Below are positions 1 to 5,252 of a stretch of DNA of 5,578 bases, piece by piece; positions within the stretch are counted from its first letter, which is position 1, and the number at the start of each line of letters is the position of its first letter. Both the position numbers and the translations under genes were made by a program. This DNA is from Rubrobacter sp. (GTDB lineage Bacteria; Actinomycetota; Rubrobacteria; Rubrobacterales; Rubrobacteraceae): NCBI GenBank assembly GCA_013695335.1, contig JACDAR010000153.1, forward strand, positions 1-5,578, written 5' to 3'. The notes under the pieces were generated by a model. The model was given only the letters and a program-made list of their open reading frames with translations, made no database searches and was not told the origin of the DNA.

Positions 1-5
1 TAGGC

Positions 6-1598
6 ATGGACACTGAGAAGCGGGACGAACGTCGCACCGAGTCAGGGATAGAAGTCAAGCCAGCCTATGATCCCGGCGACCTCGATGGCTTCGACTACGA
101 GGCGAAACTCGGAGATCCCGGCGAGTATCCGTACACCCGCGGCGTCTACCCGACCATGTACAGGGGACGACCGTGGACCATGCGCCAGTACGCAGGGTTC
201 GGGACCGCGCAGGAAACCAACCGGCGCTTCAAGTACCTTACAGAGCAGGGCCAGACCGGCCTCTCCGTCGCCTTCGACCTCCCCACCCAGATGGGACGCG
301 ACTCAGACCATCAGCTCGCATTAGGCGAGGTCGGCAAGGTCGGCGTCGCCATAGACTCCCTGCTGGATATGCGGGATCTCTTCGACGGCATCCCGCTCAA
401 AGATGTCTCTACCTCGATGACCATAAACGCCACGGCGTCCATCCTGCTGCTCTTGTACTCGCTGGTGGCCGAGGAGCAGGGCGTCGAGCCGGAGGACGTT
501 ACGGGAACCACGCAGAACGACGTGCTCAAGGAGTACCTGGCGCGTGGGACGTATATCTATCCGCCCGCTCCTTCGATGAGGATCACCACGGACATGTTCG
601 CGTACTGCGCGGAAGAGTTGCCGCGCTGGAACACCATCTCCATCAGTGGGTACCACATCCGGGAGGCGGGGAGCACCGCCGTGCAGGAGCTTGCCTTCAC
701 GCTTTCCAACGCCATCGCCTACGTCGAGGCGGCGATAGGGGCCGGGCTCGAGGTAGACGAATTCGCGCCGCGCCTCTCGTTCTTCTTCAACGCGCACAAC
801 GATCTCTTCCAGGAGGTCGCCAAATACAGGGCCGCGCGCCGGATGTGGGCCAGCATCATGCGCGACCGCTTTGGCGCCACGGACGAGAAGAGCCTCAAGC
901 TCCGCTTTCACACCCAGACCGCGGGATCATCTCTCACGGCCCAGCAGGCGGAGAACAACGTAGCGCGTACCACCGTGCAGGCGATCTCGGCGGTCCTCGG
1001 CGGGACGCAGAGCCTGCACACCAACGCCTTCGACGAGGCGCTGGCTTTGCCCACGGAGAGGAGCGCCAGGATCGCGCTCCGCACCCAGCAGATCCTGGCG
1101 AGCGAAGGTGGACTTACTGACACCGCCGACCCCCTCGCGGGCTCGTACTACGTCGAGGCGCTCACGGACGCGGTCGAGGAGGAGGCGTGGGAGTTGATCC
1201 GCCGGATAGATGAGATCGGCGGGTCCGTGAAGGCTATCGAAGAGCGTTTCATGCAGGCTGAGATCGAGGAGTCGGCCTTTCGCTACCAGCGTGAGATCGA
1301 GAAGGACGAACGCATAATAGTTGGTGTCAACCGCTACGCCTCGGGCGAAGACGACCCCGACATGGAACTCCATTCCGTAGACGAGTCCATCCGCGAGCGA
1401 CAGTCGGACCGCCTATCCGAACTGAAAGAATCCCGTGACTCCGCCGCCGTCGAGAAATCTCTAGCCAGGTTGAAGGCCGCCGCCGAAAGTGGGGACAACC
1501 TTCTCTACCCGATGAAAACGGCTCTCTCGGAGCTGGCGACGCTGGGTGAAGTGTCGGATATCTTGCGCGATGTATTCGGCGAATACCGGGCGGGATAG
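6..1598 (+). CDS. mcmA1: Methylmalonyl-CoA mutase, large catalytic subunit without B12 domain
   Basis: The 530-residue product is the substrate-binding TIM-barrel subunit of methylmalonyl-CoA mutase, which interconverts (R)-methylmalonyl-CoA and succinyl-CoA in the cytoplasm. The family signature TMYRGRPWTMRQYAGFGT covers residues 50-67. Aligned by eye to the Propionibacterium enzyme with a constant 27-residue offset, the active-site residues are all present: Y62 (Y89), Q170 (Q197), R180 (R207), N209 (N236), Y216-H217 (Y243-H244) and R256 (R283). Y62 plus R180 is the methylmalonyl-CoA pattern; isobutyryl-CoA mutase has Phe and Gln there. The protein ends after the linker-like helices (YPMKTALSELATLGEVSDIL, 501-520), with no C-terminal DxHxxG cobalamin domain, so it must pair with a separate B12-binding subunit that is not in this window. 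Only five bases precede the ATG, so its RBS and promoter are unseen and a start upstream of the window is possible. Confidence 0.95.
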   Translation: MDTEKRDERRTESGIEVKPAYDPGDLDGFDYEAKLGDPGEYPYTRGVYPTMYRGRPWTMRQYAGFGTAQETNRRFKYLTEQGQTGLSVAFDLPTQMGRDSDHQLALGEVGKVGVAIDSLLDMRDLFDGIPLKDVSTSMTINATASILLLLYSLVAEEQGVEPEDVTGTTQNDVLKEYLARGTYIYPPAPSMRITTDMFAYCAEELPRWNTISISGYHIREAGSTAVQELAFTLSNAIAYVEAAIGAGLEVDEFAPRLSFFFNAHNDLFQEVAKYRAARRMWASIMRDRFGATDEKSLKLRFHTQTAGSSLTAQQAENNVARTTVQAISAVLGGTQSLHTNAFDEALALPTERSARIALRTQQILASEGGLTDTADPLAGSYYVEALTDAVEEEAWELIRRIDEIGGSVKAIEERFMQAEIEESAFRYQREIEKDERIIVGVNRYASGEDDPDMELHSVDESIRERQSDRLSELKESRDSAAVEKSLARLKAAAESGDNLLYPMKTALSELATLGEVSDILRDVFGEYRAG

Positions 1599-1708
1599 GC
1601 GGTTATTCGGAGTGCGGAGAGGTAGAATCACTGTGGTAACATTGCGCCCAGAATCGGGTGAGTAGTCCAGGTTTTTTAGAGATTGACGCGCCGGAAATCC
1701 GGTGGCTG

Positions 1709-1714
1709 AGGAGG
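1709..1714 (+). promoter_or_regulatory. Shine-Dalgarno that decides the mrp start
   Basis: A perfect AGGAGG lies 9 nt upstream of the in-frame GTG at 1724. The longer in-frame start, GTG at 1658, has no purine-rich element before it. This favours translation from 1724 and removes 22 residues from the longest open frame. Confidence 0.8.
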
Positions 1715-1723
1715 TTGGCAGAC

Positions 1724-2890
1724 GTGGCTGATTGGTTTCGTAGACGTACCGGCGACGAGGATGCGCCCGTAAACGGGTCCGAGGCTTCGGGTTCCGGGGG
1801 GGAGCCCGCTGACGGGTTCACGGAGGCTGGCATCAGGGAGGCGCTCAGGGACGTGAAGGATCCGGAGATCGGGCGCGATCTCATCTCCCTGAACATGATC
1901 CGGGGCGTCGAGATCCAGGGTTCCAACGTCACTGTCGGCGTCGCGCTCACGACGGCCGGTTGCCCGATGAAGCATCGCATCACCACGGACGTGCGGGACC
2001 GGCTCATGGAGATCGAAGGCGTCGAGGCCGTCGAGGTGGACTTCGGCGTGATGACGGACGATGATCGCCAGAACCTCATGACCTCCCTGCACGGTGGTCC
2101 GGCGGAACTTGCCCCGGCCTTCCGGGACGAATCCAAGACCCGCATCATCGCGGTCGTCAGCGGCAAGGGCGGCGTAGGCAAGAGCACCGTCGCCGTGAAC
2201 CTCGCTGCGGCGCTGGATCGTGTCGGGAAGTCCGTGGAGATACTGGACGCCGACGTATACGGTTCCTCCATTCCGGTCATGCTCGGGGCAACTGAGAAGC
2301 CGAACGTGGTCGGGGGTGTGATCTTCCCGATAGAGTCAGCGACCGGCCTGAAGTTCATTTCGATGGGCAACTTCGTGAACGAGGGGCAGGCCGTGATCTG
2401 GCGCGCCCCCATAGTGAACAAGGCGCTCACCCAGCTCATGCGCGACGTGTACTGGGACGAACCTGACTTCATCATCGTGGACATGCCGCCAGGCACAGGC
2501 GACGTTGCCCTCACTATCGCCCAGATGATCCCCAAGGCCGAGGCACTCGTCGTCACCACCCCGCAGGCCGACGCCGCCCGCGTCGCTGTGAAGGCTGGCA
2601 AGATGGCCGTTCAGGCGCACCTCAAGGTCATCGGGGTGGTCGAGAACATGAGCCACGCCGAGTGCCCGGACTGCGGCAAGGAGCTTCGCATCTTCGGCGG
2701 CGATGGCGGAGAAAGGGTTTCGACCGAGCTTCAGACCAATATCATGGGGCGCATCCCGATCCTGCCAGACGCCTCCGGCGAGCCGGGACGCTCGCTCTTC
2801 GCTGAAGGCACGGGCCCGGCAAATGCGTTCGACGAGATGGCCGAGAGCCTGGCGGCCACGAAGGTCCGTCGGCGCATCAAGGTTTTGTAG
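1724..2890 (+). CDS. mrp: Mrp/ApbC-family Fe-S cluster carrier ATPase with N-terminal DUF59 domain
   Basis: The 388-residue product is a cytosolic P-loop ATPase of the Mrp/NBP35 family, which binds and hands on [4Fe-4S] clusters to apo-proteins. Residues 1-32 form a polar Ser/Gly/Asp/Glu-rich extension beginning VADWFRRRTG. Residues ~33-110 are a DUF59/MIP18 domain with DPEIGRDLISLNMI (47-60) and the conserved cysteine of TTAGCPMKH (C80). The ATPase domain has the deviant Walker A SGKGGVGKST (146-155), the DADVYGSSIP segment (175-184) and the Walker B-type FIIVDMPPGTGD (249-260). The family CPDC pair (C314, C317), after VVENMSHAE, is the expected site for a cluster bridging a homodimer. The start is GTG with a strong Shine-Dalgarno. 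It lies 125 bp after the mutase gene in the same direction, so co-transcription is possible but not shown. It is not MeaB, the mutase chaperone GTPase, which is a different family. Confidence 0.95.
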   Translation: MADWFRRRTGDEDAPVNGSEASGSGGEPADGFTEAGIREALRDVKDPEIGRDLISLNMIRGVEIQGSNVTVGVALTTAGCPMKHRITTDVRDRLMEIEGVEAVEVDFGVMTDDDRQNLMTSLHGGPAELAPAFRDESKTRIIAVVSGKGGVGKSTVAVNLAAALDRVGKSVEILDADVYGSSIPVMLGATEKPNVVGGVIFPIESATGLKFISMGNFVNEGQAVIWRAPIVNKALTQLMRDVYWDEPDFIIVDMPPGTGDVALTIAQMIPKAEALVVTTPQADAARVAVKAGKMAVQAHLKVIGVVENMSHAECPDCGKELRIFGGDGGERVSTELQTNIMGRIPILPDASGEPGRSLFAEGTGPANAFDEMAESLAATKVRRRIKVL

Positions 2891-2922
2891 GTTTCAGGCT
2901 ACAGGCTTCGGCTATCAGATAA
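2888..2922. repeat. Degenerate heptamer repeat at the mrp 3' end
   Basis: Reading in 7-bp steps from the mrp stop codon gives TAGGTTT, CAGGCTA, CAGGCTT, CGGCTAT, CAGATAA. The second and third units share CAGGCT exactly, and the others match partly. This looks like a short decayed tandem repeat of roughly YAGGCTT. It is only five units and imperfect, so chance is a real alternative. Confidence 0.4.
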
Positions 2923-2937
2923 GGAAGGAGCGGTCTG

Positions 2938-2952
2938 CCCCGGTTGGCGGGG
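2938..2952. terminator. Possible bidirectional terminator hairpin between mrp and maoC
   Basis: CCCCG-GTTGG-CGGGG forms a perfect 5-bp GC stem with a 5-nt loop in the 70-bp gap between two convergent genes, where both transcripts must end. On the plus strand it is followed by a pyrimidine-rich stretch including TTTT at 2964-2967. There is no proper U-tract on either strand, so efficiency as an intrinsic terminator is doubtful. Confidence 0.35.
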
Positions 2953-2960
2953 TCTCTCCT

Positions 2961-3410
2961 CTATTTTGACAATCGTACCTGGCCGGGGAAGCCGGAGAAG
3001 GTGGCGCGGAGGACCGGTTCGCTGTCCTGGTTGGTGAAGTCCGCGCCACACTGCATGCGGCGCTGGGTTTGGTCTTTTTCGGGGACGGTGACGGTGCAGG
3101 TGATCGTGTCTCCAACGAATACCGGCGCGAGGTACTCGAAGCGCATCTCCGTCGCCAGGAAACCGAGCATCCCGCCGATATGGGTCATCATGCTCCCCGT
3201 CAGGAGGCCGGGGATGGTGAGCCGCCCGTAGAAGCTCTCCGCCGCGAACTCAGCGTCCTGATGATACGGGTTGTAGTCGCCGGTTACGCCGCAGAACAGG
3301 GCGACGTCTCCGTCGGTAAAGGTGCGGCGGAACATGAAGGTTCGTCCAACCTCCAGTTCATCAAATGCTTCACGCAGCCGCTTCTTGAACTCTGGCGTTG
3401 CTTCGGACAT
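2961..3410 (-). CDS. MaoC-family (R)-specific enoyl-CoA hydratase-like protein
   Basis: The 149-residue product is a single hot-dog-fold domain of the MaoC/PhaJ type, expected to hydrate trans-2-enoyl-CoA (or act on a related acyl thioester) in the cytoplasm. The hydratase-2 signature reads FCGVTGDYNPYHQDAEFAAE (residues 39-58), with the catalytic dyad D45 and H50. A second conserved segment, GRLTIPGLLTGSMM (62-75), has Pro where PhaJ-type enzymes usually carry His (HGM), a variant that also occurs in the wider family. The length is typical of single-domain members. It starts 16 nt after the malate dehydrogenase stop with no recognisable Shine-Dalgarno, so it is probably translated by coupling within that operon. 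The acyl-chain specificity cannot be read from the sequence. Confidence 0.9.
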   Translation of the reverse strand: MSEATPEFKKRLREAFDELEVGRTFMFRRTFTDGDVALFCGVTGDYNPYHQDAEFAAESFYGRLTIPGLLTGSMMTHIGGMLGFLATEMRFEYLAPVFVGDTITCTVTVPEKDQTQRRMQCGADFTNQDSEPVLRATFSGFPGQVRLSK

Positions 3411-3426
3411 GGTCTGTCGGACTGCT

Positions 3427-4401
3427 CTAGCCGATGAGCCCGAGTCCCTGTACCGCGTCGCGCTCCTCCTTGAGCTCGTTCACGGTGATGTCGAGCTTGG
3501 ATTGCGCGAAGTCGCCAACCTCAAGTCCTTCGATAATCTCGTAGTCACCGCCAGAACACCTCACCGGGAAAGAGGACATGAGGCCCTCTTCCACGCCGTA
3601 CTGCCCGCCTGATGGGACTGCCATCGAGCGCAGTCCGTCCGCCCCGAGAACCCAATCGTGCATGTGGTCTATCGCCGCGTTTGCTGCTGAAGCTGCCGAA
3701 GATGCGCCGCGGGCTTCGATGATCTCGGCGCCGCGCTTGCCGACGCGTGGCATGTACTCGTTCTCGTACCAGTTCATGTCTACCTGATCCACGGCCCGCT
3801 CACCGTGTACCGTGGCGTTGAAGAGATCGGGGAACATAGACGGAGAGTGGTTGCCCCACACTACGAGATCCTGCACGTCCGAGACGCCTACCCCGAGCTT
3901 CTGTGCCAGCATGGATGTGGCGCGGTTCTCGTCCAGCCGGGTCATCGCGGTGAAGCGTCCGTCGGGGACGTCAGGGGCGTGGTTCATGGCGATCAGGGCG
4001 TTCGTGTTCGCCGGGTTTCCAACGACGAGCACACGTATGTCGTCAGCCGCGTTGCCGTTGATTGCTTCTCCCTGGGGGCCGAAGATCGCACCGTTCGCTT
4101 CGAGGAGGTCTGCCCGTTCCATGCCCTTCTGACGCGGGCGGGCGCCGATCAGCAGCGCGACGTTGGTGCCGTCGAAAGCCGCGTTGGCATCGGCTGTAAT
4201 GTCCACGGATTCGAGCATGGGGAAGGCGCAATCGTACAGCTCCATCGCTGTGCCCTCGGCGGCTTTGAGGGCTGGTTCGATCTCGAGCAGCTTCAGTTTG
4301 ATCTTCTCGTCCGGGCCGAGTAGCTGCCCCGAGGCGATGCGGAACAGGATCGCGTACCCTATCGCACCAGCAGCGCCGGTTACGGTGACTGTTTTGGACA
4401 T
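3427..4401 (-). CDS. mdh: NAD-dependent malate dehydrogenase, type 2
   Basis: The 324-residue product oxidises malate to oxaloacetate with NAD+ in the TCA cycle (cytoplasm) and belongs to the Thermus/cytosolic-type MDH group. The N-terminal Rossmann motif is TGAAGAIGYA (8-17). The acid at the end of the second strand, in LLEIEPALK (E40), fits NAD rather than NADP preference. The malate-specific loop GARPRQKGMERADLL (86-100) supplies R90 and R96. TRLDENRA (154-161) gives D157 and R160, and VWGNHSPSMFPD (181-192) gives the catalytic H185. Length matches the family's roughly 325-330 residues. The start is the ATG at 4401, with AAGGAG 8 nt upstream. The frame stays open for 46 further codons, but that extension has no homology-like sequence and crosses the promoter region. 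The gene is divergent from the nitroreductase and leads into the MaoC gene. Confidence 0.97.
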   Translation of the reverse strand: MSKTVTVTGAAGAIGYAILFRIASGQLLGPDEKIKLKLLEIEPALKAAEGTAMELYDCAFPMLESVDITADANAAFDGTNVALLIGARPRQKGMERADLLEANGAIFGPQGEAINGNAADDIRVLVVGNPANTNALIAMNHAPDVPDGRFTAMTRLDENRATSMLAQKLGVGVSDVQDLVVWGNHSPSMFPDLFNATVHGERAVDQVDMNWYENEYMPRVGKRGAEIIEARGASSAASAANAAIDHMHDWVLGADGLRSMAVPSGGQYGVEEGLMSSFPVRCSGGDYEIIEGLEVGDFAQSKLDITVNELKEERDAVQGLGLIG

Positions 4402-4409
4402 CAGGGTGT

Positions 4410-4415
4410 CTCCTT
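4410..4415 (-). promoter_or_regulatory. Shine-Dalgarno of mdh
   Basis: On the minus strand AAGGAG sits 8 nt before the ATG at 4401. It fixes the mdh start at MSKTVTVTGA and argues against the longer open frame beginning at 4539. Confidence 0.85.
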
Positions 4416-4435
4416 TTGCTAGCTCTCGTGTACAA

Positions 4436-4441
4436 ATCATA
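4436..4441 (-). promoter_or_regulatory. Candidate -10 box for mdh-maoC
   Basis: TATGAT on the minus strand matches the -10 consensus TATAAT in 5 of 6 positions. It lies 34 nt before the mdh ATG, giving a predicted leader of just under 30 nt that includes the Shine-Dalgarno. No convincing -35 box is found at 16-18 bp, where the sequence is GC-rich (CGGCAG). This is a candidate only. Confidence 0.4.
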
Positions 4442-4454
4442 GTGAACGCCGCCC

Positions 4455-4470
4455 GCGTCTGCCGCGACGC
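4455..4470. repeat. Dyad GCGTC-N6-GACGC midway between the divergent -10 candidates
   Basis: A perfect 5-bp inverted repeat with a 6-bp spacer (TGCCGC) is centred at 4462.5. The two outward-facing -10 candidates (4436-4441 minus and 4481-4486 plus) have their midpoint at 4461. The dyad therefore overlaps where both -35 elements would be, a position typical of an operator. Short GC-rich dyads are common by chance, so the regulatory role is inference. Confidence 0.3.
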
Positions 4471-4480
4471 CCTCGCACAG

Positions 4481-4486
4481 TAAAAT
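4481..4486 (+). promoter_or_regulatory. Candidate -10 box for the nitroreductase gene
   Basis: TAAAAT matches TATAAT in 5 of 6 positions and lies 34 nt before the TTG start at 4521, implying a leader of just under 30 nt. The expected -35 position reads TCTGCC, which is not a recognisable match. The site stands out as an A/T island in a GC-rich intergenic region. Confidence 0.4.
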
Positions 4487-4510
4487 ACCCCCGAACCCAT
4501 GTAGATAAGC

Positions 4511-4516
4511 AAGGAG
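4511..4516 (+). promoter_or_regulatory. Shine-Dalgarno supporting a TTG start
   Basis: AAGGAG is followed after only 4 nt (CGAT) by TTG at 4521. The spacing is short. No ATG or GTG lies near it in frame, and the residues encoded immediately after the TTG already match the nitroreductase N-terminus, so TTG is the best start. Confidence 0.7.
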
Positions 4517-4520
4517 CGAT

Positions 4521-5096
4521 TTGGAAGTAACCCACGCAATAGAGTCGCGCCAGAGTATCGGGCGCGTGACGCAGGAGCCGATTTCGAGGGAGATGATCGA
4601 ACGCCTCCTCGATAGCGCCGTCCACGCGCCGAACCATCGCATCACCGAACCCTGGCGGTTTCACGTATTTACCGGCAAAGGTCGAGGCGAGTTTGCGAAA
4701 GCCAGGGCGGAGACCGCTCGTCTCATGGCCGAAGCCGAGGGAGACGAGGAGGATCTCATCTCCGGCCGCGTTAACCGGGAGCGCAAGAAGGCTTTCCGCT
4801 CGCCGGTCGTCATAGCCGTAATCTCCGAAGCCGGACGCGACGAGGTAGAGACGCTCGAAAACTATGCTGCCTGCGCCGCCGCAGTCCAGAACATACAGCT
4901 CACGGCCCATTCGCTCGGACTCGGTTGCATCTGGCGCACCGGTCCCGTTGCGTACCACGATCACATGCGGCGCTTCTTCGACCTGAAGGATGGCGACCAG
5001 ATCGTTGCGTACCTCTGCATCGGATATCCTGATATGGGGGAGAGGCAAAGGCGTCGAACACCCGCCGCAGAACAGACTATCTGGCACGAAGGATGA
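4521..5096 (+). CDS. Nitroreductase-family FMN oxidoreductase, YdjA-like
   Basis: The 191-residue product is a flavin-dependent NAD(P)H oxidoreductase of the nitroreductase fold, normally a homodimer with FMN at the interface; the physiological substrate is unknown. The N-terminus EVTHAIESRQSIGR (2-15) is the usual FMN-phosphate-binding start (R10, S12), with RQS in place of the common RRS. APNHRITEPWRFHVF (36-50) and the segment NIQLTAHSLGLGCIWRTG (124-141) correspond by eye to the matching parts of E. coli YdjA (APDHKSMQPWHFFVI and the IWRSG region). GYP (168-170) closes the FMN site. Translation starts at TTG. It is transcribed divergently from mdh across a 119-bp gap and is followed, 68 nt later, by a tiny ORF on the same strand. 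An artificial-nitro-substrate activity would be expected from the family but is not evidence of role. Confidence 0.92.
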   Translation: MEVTHAIESRQSIGRVTQEPISREMIERLLDSAVHAPNHRITEPWRFHVFTGKGRGEFAKARAETARLMAEAEGDEEDLISGRVNRERKKAFRSPVVIAVISEAGRDEVETLENYAACAAAVQNIQLTAHSLGLGCIWRTGPVAYHDHMRRFFDLKDGDQIVAYLCIGYPDMGERQRRRTPAAEQTIWHEG

Positions 5097-5154
5097 CCGT
5101 TTGCGGCAACTTAGTGCGGGTAGCCTCGTATACCAAGTCGTAAGCCATCCAGAC

Positions 5155-5159
5155 AGGAG
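5155..5159 (+). promoter_or_regulatory. Shine-Dalgarno of the 26-codon ORF
   Basis: AGGAG lies 5 nt before the GTG at 5165. An in-frame TAA at 5141-5143 rules out a longer version of the ORF, so this site and start fit each other. Confidence 0.6.
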
Positions 5160-5164
5160 CCTAC

Positions 5165-5245
5165 GTGAAGACGATTCTGAAGCGCCTGATCATCCTCGCC
5201 GCGCCAATTGTGTGGCGCAAGATCCGGCAGCGTCGCAGACGCTAG
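5165..5245 (+). CDS. Very small basic protein, 26 residues, function unknown
   Basis: A GTG codon 5 nt after AGGAG opens a 26-codon frame ending at TAG. The product starts MKTILKRLIILAAPIVW and ends RKIRQRRRR. It has a short hydrophobic centre (residues 8-17, LIILAAPIVW) flanked by basic residues, with seven Arg/Lys among the last nine. The core is too short for a standard membrane span but could lie in or against a membrane as an amphipathic helix, or the tail could contact nucleic acid. It lies 68 nt after the nitroreductase stop on the same strand and ends 7 nt before the convergent hydrolase stop. Support is the Shine-Dalgarno, its place in an otherwise empty gap, and the non-random composition. 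I do not recognise a named family. A chance ORF cannot be excluded. Confidence 0.5.
   Translation: MKTILKRLIILAAPIVWRKIRQRRRR
5229..5243. terminator. Possible hairpin at the convergent 3' ends
   Basis: AGCGTC-GCA-GACGCT is a perfect 6-bp stem with a 3-nt loop, ending inside the stop codon of the 26-codon ORF. An 8-bp palindrome, GCTGCAGC, follows at 5245-5252, between the two convergent stop codons. Neither strand has a U-tract, so it may be a 3'-end-stabilising or weak terminating structure rather than a classical intrinsic terminator. Confidence 0.3.
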
Positions 5246-5252
5246 CTGCAGC

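Noticed and set aside
173..1120. A 315-codon plus-strand frame inside the mutase gene
   Set aside because: It is Arg/Gly/His-rich shadow sequence in another frame of a gene with every conserved active-site residue intact.
1646..1677. Possible intrinsic terminator after the mutase gene, ending in a six-T run
   Set aside because: Only a 3-bp stem (CCC/GGG around AGAATC) can be drawn, and it is not adjacent to the T run, so I do not call a terminator.
1623..1688. Promoter-like words TAGAAT (1623-1628) and TTGACG (1683-1688) before mrp
   Set aside because: TAGAAT has no -35 at the right distance and TTGACG has no -10 about 17 bp downstream; the two are in the wrong order to pair.
1658..1723. 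Longer mrp start at GTG 1658, adding 22 residues
   Set aside because: It has no Shine-Dalgarno, whereas the GTG at 1724 has AGGAGG at 9 nt.
1603..2601. A 332-codon open frame on the minus strand, antisense to mrp
   Set aside because: It is Ser/Thr/Pro-rich without recognisable motifs and lies wholly opposite a clearly conserved ATPase; it is the usual shadow of a GC-rich gene.
4402..4539. Longer mdh start adding 46 residues
   Set aside because: The extension has no family similarity, crosses the divergent promoter region into the nitroreductase gene, and the internal ATG at 4401 has a good Shine-Dalgarno.
4437..5087. A 216-codon minus-strand frame opposite the nitroreductase
   Set aside because: No domain-like motifs; it overlaps a well-supported gene along its whole length and is explained as a shadow frame.
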